Source of the DNA: DATCJU01 sp036562635
GTDB lineage: Bacteria; Actinomycetota; Actinomycetes; Mycobacteriales; Pseudonocardiaceae
NCBI GenBank assembly: GCA_036562635.1
Contig: DATCJU010000055.1
Location: forward strand, 1-12,419
Length of the DNA stretch: 12,419 nt
Direction: 5' to 3'
The number at the start of each line of letters is the position of its first letter. Positions within the stretch are counted from its first letter, which is position 1. The notes beneath the pieces were generated by a model. The model saw nothing but the letters and a program-made list of their open reading frames with translations, ran no database searches and was not told the DNA's origin. The position numbers and the translations under genes were made by a program. Below, piece after piece: positions 1 to 6,088 of the stretch.

Positions 1-134
1 CCCTCCCCGGCCAGCAGCACCCCGGCCCGGGCCAGCTCCTCGTTGTAGCGGCCCATCTCCGCCAGCTCCTCGGTGGTGGGCATCTGCCCCGCCTCGCTGC
101 GCTCGTCCGCCTTGACCAGCACCATGAACCGCAT
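1..134 (-). CDS. YciI-family (DGPF/YCII-like) protein, N-terminal part
   Basis: Only the first 44 codons are in the window; the gene runs off the left edge. The visible protein starts MRFMVLVKADERSEAG and continues with a region like PTTEELAEMGRYNEELARAGVLL. That is the usual N-terminus of actinobacterial YciI/DGPF-domain proteins: a first beta strand MRFMVLVKA, then a helix carrying the M-x-x-Y-N-E-E-L pattern. These are small ferredoxin-like-fold proteins, often encoded beside ECF sigma factors, and their biochemical role is mostly unknown. The ATG at 134-132 is chosen because AGGAGG lies about 6 bases upstream on the minus strand and no earlier start has a comparable site. The family call is by pattern recognition; the C-terminal half was not seen. 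Confidence 0.8.
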   Translation of the reverse strand, partial: MRFMVLVKADERSEAGQMPTTEELAEMGRYNEELARAGVLLAGE

Positions 135-347
135 CGTCGCCTCCTGGGTGTGTCACCGACCGGGTTCCTCTCCCGGCCTGTCACCAAGGCGACGAACGGG
201 GCGACGCGGAATCGACATGGGCCCGGAACTTTTTTCCACGATTTTTCCGGGCCGGGGTCCGGGGCCGGTTCTCCCTGGTCCACGGGGTGTTCGGGGGCAC
301 GCCCGGTGCCGGACCGGCAGGACGTACCGGCCCGGCACGGCGACCGG
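135..347. other. Intergenic region with T-rich hairpin, between YciI-like gene and phosphatase
   Basis: About 210 bases with no convincing gene. They separate the start of the YciI-like gene from the stop of the phosphatase gene, both on the minus strand, so the region should hold the phosphatase terminator and the YciI promoter. It contains a 9-bp inverted repeat (220-228 with 245-253) around a T-rich loop. A second, weaker repeat pairs GTGCCGG (306-312) with CCGGCAC (332-338), 10 bases beyond the phosphatase stop, and may act as a terminator hairpin. I see no clear -35/-10 pair. Confidence 0.5.
220..253. repeat. Inverted repeat GGCCCGGAA/TTCCGGGCC with T-rich loop
   Basis: The two 9-base arms are exact complements and enclose a 16-base loop holding a run of six T. 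Another T run abuts the right arm. Read on the minus strand the segment holds two GGAAAAA-type tracts. Such A/T runs are rare in this otherwise GC-rich window. It could be a terminator for the upstream phosphatase gene, a binding site, or part of the YciI promoter. Confidence 0.5.
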
Positions 348-776
348 TCAGGAGAAACGGGTGACGAAGCGACGCTGCCAGGGTGTCTCCACGGCCCGGC
401 GCGCGTAGTGCCGGCGGACGTAGGCGACCGCCTCCCGCGCGGGCACGCCGTCCAACACCGCCAGACAGGCCAGGGCGGTGCCGGTGCGCCCGTATCCCCC
501 GCCGCAGGCGACCTCCACCCGCTCGGTCGCGGCGCGTTCCCACGCCTCGCGCAGTGCCTCCCGGGCGGCGGTGCGGTCGGAGGGCAGCCAGAAGTCCGGC
601 CACCGGATCCAGCGGGACTCCCAGGACACGGGTGGGGGTTCGTGGCCCAGCAGGTACAGCGCGAAGGTGGGTTCGGGCCCTGGTGGGAGGGGGTGACGCA
701 GTCCTCGGCCTCGCACCAGGCGACCCGAGGGCAGGCGGAGCACTCCCGGCGCCTCGGGGTCCCAGGTGGTGGTCAC
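348..776 (-). CDS. Small protein tyrosine / dual-specificity phosphatase-like protein
   Basis: A 142-residue cytoplasmic protein with a cysteine-phosphatase P-loop, CGGGYGRTG, in which C91 and R97 fit the CX5R signature. The motif follows a short strand (VEVA) and precedes a helix (TALACLAVLDG), as in dual-specificity/tyrosine phosphatases. D61 or D67 in the WPDFWLPSD segment is a reasonable candidate general acid. Family knowledge implies hydrolysis of phosphotyrosine or another phosphoester through a cysteinyl-phosphate intermediate; the substrate is unknown. The GTG at 776-774 is the earliest possible start, because TAG lies four codons upstream in frame. No Shine-Dalgarno is visible. A TAGGCT hexamer (minus strand, 788-783) would place transcription start close to the GTG, so the mRNA may be leaderless. 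The gene is divergent from arsR, with a 107-bp shared upstream region. Confidence 0.85.
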   Translation of the reverse strand: MTTTWDPEAPGVLRLPSGRLVRGRGLRHPLPPGPEPTFALYLLGHEPPPVSWESRWIRWPDFWLPSDRTAAREALREAWERAATERVEVACGGGYGRTGTALACLAVLDGVPAREAVAYVRRHYARRAVETPWQRRFVTRFS

Positions 777-846
777 GGTGTGAGCCTAGCCACGGCGCCG
801 TACGGGTTCGGGCCGTGGTCACGGCGTGGATCGGCGTGACGTCGAG

Positions 847-876
847 TTGTCATGCAAGTTTTCGCTTGCCTATTGT
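847..876 (+). promoter_or_regulatory. Predicted promoter of the arsR-VOC operon with inverted-repeat operator
   Basis: A -35-like TTGTCA (847-852) and a -10-like TATTGT (871-876) are separated by 18 bases. The spacer contains the inverted repeat GCAAG (854-858) N6 CTTGC (865-869), extended to TGCAAG and CTTGCC on the outside. A regulator bound there would block RNA polymerase, the usual arrangement for autorepressing ArsR proteins. The predicted transcription start, 6-8 bases after the -10, falls at or next to the GTG at 884. The position and symmetry are seen; the function is inferred. Confidence 0.65.
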
Positions 877-883
877 GGGATGG

Positions 884-1180
884 GTGGCGGAGGAGGACGT
901 CTTCAGGGCACTGGCCGACCCCACCCGCCGGCTCATCCTCGACGAGCTGACGGAACGGGACGGCCAGTCCCTGTTCGAGATCTGTGCACGACTGGCGACC
1001 AGGCACGGCCTGGGGATGACCCGCCAGGCGATCAGCCAGCACCTCGCCGTGCTGGAAGCCGCAGGACTGGTCCGGACACGACGCCAGGGCCGCTACAAGT
1101 TCCACGACCTGAACACCGAGCCGCTTGAGCACATCGTGACCCGCTGGCTCAGGCCCACGCCCCCGGAGGACCCCTCATGA
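884..1180 (+). CDS. ArsR-family winged-helix transcriptional regulator
   Basis: A 98-residue regulator. After the start it reads AEEDVFRALADPTRRLILDEL, the typical ArsR N-terminal helix. The recognition helix-turn-helix is at about residues 46-63 (TRQAISQHLAVLEAAGLV), and the wing is RTRRQGRYKFHDLN. I see no CxC metal site, only a lone Cys34, so it is probably not a classical arsenic or metal sensor. It belongs with the short ArsR regulators that sit beside VOC or SRPBCC genes and control them. Start choice: GTG at 884 matches the usual N-terminus and would be leaderless from the promoter at 847-876; GTG at 875 is possible but overlaps the -10. No Shine-Dalgarno is seen. The stop overlaps the next ATG (ATGA, 1177-1180), so the two genes are translationally coupled. 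Confidence 0.92.
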   Translation: MAEEDVFRALADPTRRLILDELTERDGQSLFEICARLATRHGLGMTRQAISQHLAVLEAAGLVRTRRQGRYKFHDLNTEPLEHIVTRWLRPTPPEDPS

Positions 1181-1563
1181 GGATCAACCTGTCCAGCGTC
1201 TTCGTCGACGACCAGGACAAGGCCCTGCGCTTCTACACCGAGGTGCTGGGCTTCGTGAAGAAGCACGACGTCCCGCTCGGCCCCCACCGGTGGGTGACCG
1301 TGGTCTCGCCGGAGGACCCCGACGGCACCGAGCTGGTGCTGGAACCCGACGACCACCCCGCCGTGAAGCCGTACAAGGAGGCGCTGGTCGCGGACGGCAT
1401 CCCCGCCACCTCCTTCGCCGTGGACGACGTCCGCGCCGAGTTCGAGCGGCTGCGCGGGCTCGGGGTGCGCTTCATCCAGGAGCCGGCGGAGATGGGCCCG
1501 GTCGTCACCGTGGTGCTGGACGACACCTGCGGCAACCTGATCCAGATCGCCCAGTACACGTAG
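1177..1563 (+). CDS. VOC-superfamily (glyoxalase/bleomycin-resistance fold) protein
   Basis: A 128-residue protein with two beta-alpha-beta-beta-beta modules. The first begins INLSSVFVDDQDKALRFYTEVLGF; the second begins TSFAVDDVRAEFERLRGLGVRF and ends in CGNLIQIAQ. The fold is clear, but positions that often hold metal ligands in VOC enzymes are not His/Glu: L5 where His is common, no His before FAVDDV, and Gln in GNLIQ where Glu is common. It may therefore bind a ligand without metal or act as a resistance or binding protein rather than a glyoxalase. It is co-transcribed and overlaps with the ArsR gene, so the regulator presumably controls it in response to the compound it handles. The substrate cannot be named from sequence. 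Confidence 0.9.
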   Translation: MRINLSSVFVDDQDKALRFYTEVLGFVKKHDVPLGPHRWVTVVSPEDPDGTELVLEPDDHPAVKPYKEALVADGIPATSFAVDDVRAEFERLRGLGVRFIQEPAEMGPVVTVVLDDTCGNLIQIAQYT

Positions 1564-1655
1564 GGACGAGGGACACGTGGGGACCACCAGGAGCGGGACC
1601 TGTGACAGCGGACGGTCCGGGACGGGCGAACCCGACGCCGCACACCGGCCGGTGG

Positions 1656-2453
1656 TCAGCTGTCCAGGTGCCAGGTGGCCAGCACGGTGACGGTACCGGG
1701 GCTCACCTCGGTGAACCCGGCGTCCCGGACCGCGGCGACCCGGCGCCTGCGCCAGGCCTGTTCCGGGTCGTCCCCGGGGTGCAGCGCCGCCCAGCTGGCC
1801 GGGTCCGCCGCACGCACCGCGCACCGGAAGCCGCCCTCCGCCCAGCGGGCCAGCTCGGCGTGCGCACCCTCCGCGGCCAGCAACGCCCCCAGGATCATGG
1901 TGGCGTGCCCCACCTGGGCCGCGGCCTTGCCCGCGCTCATCGGCACGTGCGGGTTCAGCCACAGCACCGGCACCCCGGACGGCGGAGCACCGGGGTCGTC
2001 CTCGGGCAGGTCGGTACCGGAGATCTGCAGCCGCGTCACCTCACGCGGGGTGTCGACGATCCGGTACGGCAGCAGTGCACGGGCCTGCGCCCCGGCGCAC
2101 TCCACGGTGAGTCCGGGCAGGTCCTGCACCGCCCGCCAGTGGGCACCGCGCGCCCGCCGGGTCACCTTGCGGATACGGCCCCGCACCCAGGCGTCCACCT
2201 CGGCGTGCCACTCCCCGCCGGGCGCGGAACGCGGGTCGAAGCACACCGCGACCGCCGCCGAGGCCGCCGCGGCGAGCAGGGCGCTGCGCGCGGGCGGCTC
2301 GGAGCGCTCCACCCGCAGCACCACCGGCATGGCCCGGACCTGTTCCGGGTCCTCGTCGGAGGTGTCGTCCACGGATGTGGCCGGTAGCGACATCCAGGTG
2401 GCGTAGCGGGCGGCCAGCGGTTCCAGCACCGTCGCCGCGGGAAGCACGGTCAC
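1656..2453 (-). CDS. Peptidyl-tRNA hydrolase Pth2-fold protein with N-terminal extension
   Basis: A 265-residue protein. Its C-terminal part (about 162-265) carries the Pth2 signature: a strand (PVLWLNPHV), then MSAGKAAAQVGHATM, with K176 and H183 at the positions of the conserved Lys and His in the family, and a closing segment VRDAGFTEVSPGTVTVLA. Pth2 enzymes release peptides from peptidyl-tRNA that drops off the ribosome. The first 160 residues are not part of Pth2 and I do not recognise them; actinobacteria commonly have this long form. The family activity is inferred and may not hold for this version. GTG at 2453 is supported by AGGAGG about 7 bases upstream. The gene lies 106 bases downstream of serB on the same strand and converges with the VOC gene at 1563. 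Confidence 0.8.
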   Translation of the reverse strand: MTVLPAATVLEPLAARYATWMSLPATSVDDTSDEDPEQVRAMPVVLRVERSEPPARSALLAAAASAAVAVCFDPRSAPGGEWHAEVDAWVRGRIRKVTRRARGAHWRAVQDLPGLTVECAGAQARALLPYRIVDTPREVTRLQISGTDLPEDDPGAPPSGVPVLWLNPHVPMSAGKAAAQVGHATMILGALLAAEGAHAELARWAEGGFRCAVRAADPASWAALHPGDDPEQAWRRRRVAAVRDAGFTEVSPGTVTVLATWHLDS

Positions 2454-2498
2454 GGCTCACCTCCTGACGGTCGAGGGGATTCTCCCTCCCCGCCGGAA

Positions 2499-2515
2499 CC
2501 CGCCCCCACGGCGGG
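2499..2515 (-). terminator. Possible weak hairpin between serB and the Pth2 gene
   Basis: CCCGCC (2499-2504) pairs with GGCGGG (2510-2515) around a 5-base loop, about 45 bases beyond the serB stop. No T run follows on the minus strand, so this is at best a weak or factor-dependent terminator. Such GC repeats also arise by chance in this composition. Confidence 0.3.
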
Positions 2516-2559
2516 GTGGGCCGGCTCCGGCACCGGTGACCGTCGGGGCGGGTGAGGGG

Positions 2560-3795
2560 TCAGGGCCGCCGCGGGGTGAGCCCGTCGGCCAGGTCGGCGG
2601 CCTCCACCTCACCCCGGGTCACGCCGAGCACGAACAGCACCGCGTCCAAGAACGGGTACGACAGCGCGGCGTCGGCCACCTCCCGCAGCGCGGGCTTGGC
2701 GTTGAACGCGATCCCCAGCCCGGCCGCGGAGATCATGTCGATGTCGTTGGCCCCGTCCCCCACGGCCACGCACTGGCTGAGCGGGATGCCGTACTGCTCG
2801 GCGAACCGGCGCAACGCGGCGGCCTTCCCCGGCCGGTCGACGATCTCGCCGACGACCCGGCCGGTCAGCCGGCCGTCCCGGATCTCCAGTTCGTTGGCGG
2901 CGCAGAAGTCCAGGCCGAGCTCGTCCACCAGCCGCTGCACGACCTGGGTGAACCCCCCGGACACCACACCGCAGCGGAAACCGATCCGCTTCAGGGTGCG
3001 GATGGTGGTGCGCGCCCCGGGGGTGAGTTCCAGGCTGTCGGCGACCTCGTCGAGCACCGTGGCGTCCAGTCCCTCCAGGAGCGCCACCCTGCGTCGGAGG
3101 GACTCGGTGAAGTCCAGCTCACCGCGCATCGCGGCCTCGGTGATCTCCTTCACCTCCGCCTCACAGCCCACCCGGGCCGCGAGCATCTCGATCACCTCAC
3201 CCTGGATCAGGGTGGAGTCCACGTCGAAGACCACCAGGCGCTTGGCCCGCCGGGCCAGGCCGGCCCGCTCGACCGCGATGTCCACCCCGGCGCGGGAGGC
3301 CACCTCCACCATGGCGGTACGCAGGGTGGTGTCCGCCTCCGCGCTCTCCTCCGGGGCCGACACCAGCAGCTCCAGGCCGGTCACCGGGTAGTCGGCGACC
3401 CCGCGGATGGCGTCGATGTTCACCCCCAGCGCGGCCAGTCGCTGTGCCACCTGGGCGAACGCCTTCGCGGTGACCGGGCGTCCCAGCACCACCAGGGCGT
3501 GGCTGGCGCCACGCCGGGCCGAGCTGCGCAGCTCGGCCCCGATCTCCACGTCGACGTGCATGCCGACGGTGGCCATGGCCTGTTCCACGGCCTCCTGCAG
3601 GCCCTCCGGGTCGTGCCGGGTGACCACCAGCACCCCCAGGACCAGGCGACCGTGGATCACCACCTGCTCCACGTCGAGCACCTCGACGCCGTGTCGGGTG
3701 AGGACGGCGAACAGCACGGAGGTGACACCGGGCTTGTCGGCTCCGGTGACGGTGATCAGGACGGTGGTGCTGGTGGTGGTGTCGAGGGCGGTCAC
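2560..3795 (-). CDS. serB: Phosphoserine phosphatase SerB with two N-terminal ACT domains
   Basis: A 411-residue cytoplasmic enzyme for the last step of L-serine synthesis, phosphoserine to serine plus phosphate. Two ACT-type regulatory domains come first (about 10-85, starting TVLITVTGADKPGVTSVLFA, and about 98-175). The haloacid-dehalogenase catalytic domain follows: motif I DVDSTL (191-196, nucleophile D191 and acid/base D193), E200, motif II S279 in VVSGGF, motif III K324, and motif IV GDGANDID (347-354, D347 and D351 for Mg2+). All catalytic residues are present. The tandem-ACT form is the mycobacterial SerB2 type, where the ACT domains mediate serine feedback. GTG at 3795 is preferred over the longer reading from 3900, because AGGAG lies 6 bases upstream and the extra residues would run into the ctaD terminator hairpin. 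The neighbour ctaD is a conserved actinobacterial partner by position. Confidence 0.95.
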   Translation of the reverse strand: MTALDTTTSTTVLITVTGADKPGVTSVLFAVLTRHGVEVLDVEQVVIHGRLVLGVLVVTRHDPEGLQEAVEQAMATVGMHVDVEIGAELRSSARRGASHALVVLGRPVTAKAFAQVAQRLAALGVNIDAIRGVADYPVTGLELLVSAPEESAEADTTLRTAMVEVASRAGVDIAVERAGLARRAKRLVVFDVDSTLIQGEVIEMLAARVGCEAEVKEITEAAMRGELDFTESLRRRVALLEGLDATVLDEVADSLELTPGARTTIRTLKRIGFRCGVVSGGFTQVVQRLVDELGLDFCAANELEIRDGRLTGRVVGEIVDRPGKAAALRRFAEQYGIPLSQCVAVGDGANDIDMISAAGLGIAFNAKPALREVADAALSYPFLDAVLFVLGVTRGEVEAADLADGLTPRRP

Positions 3796-3876
3796 TGCCG
3801 GCTCCTGTGTTCCTGCTGGTCCGGGATCGTCGATGGCTGCGGGCGGCCCGGAACGGTGGCGTGGGGCGGCCCGGAG

Positions 3877-3921
3877 AAAAAGGGACGAGCCCCGGCTCAC
3901 CGTAGGGGAGCCGGGGCTCGT
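3877..3921 (-). terminator. Strong intrinsic terminator of ctaD
   Basis: A perfect 14-bp stem (3885-3898 with 3908-3921, ACGAGCCCCGGCTC and its complement) closes a 9-base loop. Reading on the minus strand it is followed by CCC and a run of five T (3881-3877). It begins 63 bases after the ctaD stop codon. This is a classical rho-independent terminator and implies that serB is mainly transcribed from its own promoter in 3796-3876. Confidence 0.9.
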
Positions 3922-3984
3922 CGTCGAGCTGGTCGGCCGGGCGCGTCGGTGTGGCCCGGACCGGATCGGCCGATGGCCGGAGCG

Positions 3985-5757
3985 TCAGTCCTTCGTGGTG
4001 TCGCCGCCGGTCTCCGACGACTCCACGGCCTTCGTCGCCTTCTCCGCCACCGCGACCGGGGCGTGCTTGCTGCCGCCGCCCAGGCCGACGTGGGCCTCCA
4101 GCCGCATCCGCTCGGACATGTGCGGGTAGTGCAGCTCGAACGCCGGCCGCTCGGAACGGATCCGCGGCAGCGAGGTGAAGTTGTGCCGGGGCGGCGGGCA
4201 GGAGGTCGCCCACTCCAGCGAGTTGCCGTAGCCCCACGGGTCGTCGACCTCGACGACCTGACCGTACCGGTAGCTCTTGAACACGTTCCAGATGAACGGC
4301 AGCATCGACAGGCCCAGCACGTAGGCGCCGATGGTGGAGATCGTGTTCAGGGTGGTGAAGCCGTCGCTGGGCAGGTAGTCGGCGTACCGACGCGGCATGC
4401 CCTCGTTGCCCAGCCAGTGCTGCACCAGGAACGTGGCGTGGAAGCCGATGAAGGTCAGCCAGAAGTGCACCTTGGCCAGCCGCTCGTCCATCATCCGGCC
4501 GGTCATCTTCGGGAACCAGAAGTAGATGCCGGCGAAGGTGGCGAAGGCGATGGTGCCGTAGAGCACGTAGTGGAAGTGGGCCACCACGAAGTAGGTGTCC
4601 GAGACGTGGAAGTCGAGGGCCGGGGCGGCCAGCAGGACACCGGACAGACCACCGAAGAGGAAGGTGACGAGGAAGCCGATGCTGAACAACATCGGGCTCT
4701 CGAAGGTGAGCTGACCCCGCCACATGGTGCCGGTCCAGTTGAAGAACTTGATACCGGTCGGCACGGCGATCAGGAACGTGGTGAAGGCGAAGAACGGCAG
4801 CAGCACCGCACCGGTGGCGTACATGTGGTGCGCCCACACCACGATGGACAGGGCGGCGATGCCGAGGGTCGCGTAGACCAGGGTCTTGTAGCCGAACAGC
4901 GGCTTACGGCTGAACACCGGGATGATCTCGGACACCACACCGAAGAACGGCAGCGCGAGGATGTAGACCTCGGGGTGGCCGAAGAACCAGAACAGGTGCT
5001 GCCACAGGATCACGCCACCGTTCTCCGGGGCGTACACGTGACCACCCAGCTGACGGTCCACCACCAGAGCCACCATCGCGGCGGTCAGGATCGGGAACGC
5101 CATCAGCACCAGGATGCTGGTGACCAGGATGTTCCAGGTGAAGATCGGCATCCGGAACATCGTCATGCCGGGCGCCCGCAGGCACACCACGGTGGTGATC
5201 ATGTTGACCGCGCCGAGGATGGTGCCCAGACCGGCCACCAGCAGACCAGTGAGCCACAGGTCGGCGCCCAGGCCCGGCGAGTGGATGGCGTCCGAGAGCG
5301 GGGTGTAGGCGAACCAGCCGAAGTCCGCGGCGCCACCGGGGGTGAGGAACCCGGCCGTCGCGATGGAGCCGCCGAACAGGTACAGCCAGTAGGAGAGCGC
5401 GTTCAGTCGCGGGAAGGCGACGTCCGGCGACCCGATCTGCAGCGGCAGGATGTAGTTCGCGAACCCGAACACGATCGGCGTCGCGTACAGCAGCAGCATC
5501 ACCGTGCCGTGCATGGTGAACAGCTGGTTGTACTGCTCCAGCGACAGGAACTGCATCCCCGGCCGTGCCAGCTCGGTCCGCATCAGCATGGCCATCGCGC
5601 CGCCGATAAGGAAGAAGATCATCGACGTGACGATGTAGAGGATGCCGATCTGCTTGTGGTCCGTAGTGCGGAACATCCGCAGCAGGAACGAACCCTTGAC
5701 CGTCTGACGCGCCGGGAAAGGTCGCGTCGCGATCGGCTGGGGGGCGACGGCCGTCAC
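3985..5757 (-). CDS. ctaD: Cytochrome c oxidase subunit I (aa3-type)
   Basis: A 590-residue membrane protein of the haem-copper oxidase family, the catalytic subunit that reduces O2 to water and pumps protons. All key residues are visible: haem a ligands H83 (TMHGTVM) and H396, haem a3 ligand H394 (VVAHFHYV), CuB ligands H261 (FFGHPEVY), H310 and H311 (WAHHMYATG), and the cross-linked Tyr Y265. D-channel D112 (IGSPDVAFPRLN), E263 and K-channel K337 (VPTGIKFFNW) are also present. About twelve hydrophobic segments run from residue 38 to about 540, followed by a charged cytoplasmic tail. GTG at 5757 has AGGAGG 5-6 bases upstream and gives the standard N-terminus MTAVAPQPIATRPF; the reading from 5874 adds non-homologous residues. 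The other oxidase subunits are not here, as is usual in actinobacteria, where ctaD stands apart from the ctaC/ctaE-qcr cluster. Confidence 0.97.
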   Translation of the reverse strand: MTAVAPQPIATRPFPARQTVKGSFLLRMFRTTDHKQIGILYIVTSMIFFLIGGAMAMLMRTELARPGMQFLSLEQYNQLFTMHGTVMLLLYATPIVFGFANYILPLQIGSPDVAFPRLNALSYWLYLFGGSIATAGFLTPGGAADFGWFAYTPLSDAIHSPGLGADLWLTGLLVAGLGTILGAVNMITTVVCLRAPGMTMFRMPIFTWNILVTSILVLMAFPILTAAMVALVVDRQLGGHVYAPENGGVILWQHLFWFFGHPEVYILALPFFGVVSEIIPVFSRKPLFGYKTLVYATLGIAALSIVVWAHHMYATGAVLLPFFAFTTFLIAVPTGIKFFNWTGTMWRGQLTFESPMLFSIGFLVTFLFGGLSGVLLAAPALDFHVSDTYFVVAHFHYVLYGTIAFATFAGIYFWFPKMTGRMMDERLAKVHFWLTFIGFHATFLVQHWLGNEGMPRRYADYLPSDGFTTLNTISTIGAYVLGLSMLPFIWNVFKSYRYGQVVEVDDPWGYGNSLEWATSCPPPRHNFTSLPRIRSERPAFELHYPHMSERMRLEAHVGLGGGSKHAPVAVAEKATKAVESSETGGDTTKD

Positions 5758-6088
5758 GGTGCCTCCTGCACTGACGTCTCTCCACTTGGCGCACCGGCAC
5801 ATCACGCGAACCGGTGCCAGATGGGCATGGTAGACCGCCCGATTCCGTCCGGTGCGCCCGGGTTTGCACAGCACATGCTGTCACGGACCCAGCACGACCA
5901 GCGCAGTTGCCTGTGTCACAACAATTCGGCCGGGCGCGCCGGTCGTATGTGGTCGGTGCCGTCGCCTTTCTTCGAGCCGCCCACCGACGTCCCGTTCTGT
6001 GAGGTGTTCGAACGTGACTGGCAGGGCGACCGACACCGGGCGAGGATGGCCTCGGGTTGATCTCCGGTCCGTGAGGAGGAGCACACCG
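5758..6088. other. Divergent intergenic region between ctaD and the SDR gene
   Basis: This stretch of 331 bases carries no gene I can support. It should contain the promoters of ctaD (minus) and the dehydrogenase (plus). On the minus strand a TACCAT hexamer (5832-5827) fits an actinobacterial -10 and would start a ctaD transcript near 5820, but no -35 match is visible. Symmetric elements are GCACCGG/CCGGTGC (5791-5797 and 5811-5817), CAGCA-CA-TGCTG (5869-5880) and TGTG-T-CACA (5912-5920). None matches a regulator site I can name with confidence. Confidence 0.5.
5791..5817 (-). promoter_or_regulatory. Inverted repeat in the ctaD 5' leader
   Basis: GCACCGG (5791-5797) and CCGGTGC (5811-5817) are perfect complements with a 13-base spacer. 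They lie 34-60 bases upstream of the ctaD GTG. If transcription begins near 5820, as the TACCAT hexamer suggests, the hairpin would form at the extreme 5' end of the ctaD mRNA. It could instead be a DNA operator. Confidence 0.4.

Noticed and set aside
150..839. A 229-codon plus-strand frame over the phosphatase gene
   Set aside because: It is antisense to a protein with a clear CX5R active site and has no motif of its own.
1643..1654. The perfect palindrome CACCGGCCGGTG between the convergent VOC and Pth2 genes
   Set aside because: It has no loop, so it cannot form a normal terminator hairpin, and GC palindromes of this size are expected by chance in this composition.
3197..4837. A 546-codon minus-strand frame overlapping serB and ctaD
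   Set aside because: It is an out-of-frame reading through both genes and the terminator, rich in Arg, Gly and Pro with no motif.
5912..5920. TGTG-T-CACA upstream of ctaD and the SDR gene, resembling a CRP or Rex half-site
   Set aside because: The spacing does not fit the consensus of either regulator, and a 9-base symmetric match is weak evidence.
2536..6060. A 1174-codon open frame on the plus strand, opposite serB and ctaD
   Set aside because: It is antisense to two certain genes. Its composition (His, Gly, Gln, Asp, Arg-rich) is what the reverse complement of GC-rich codons gives, and no domain is recognisable.
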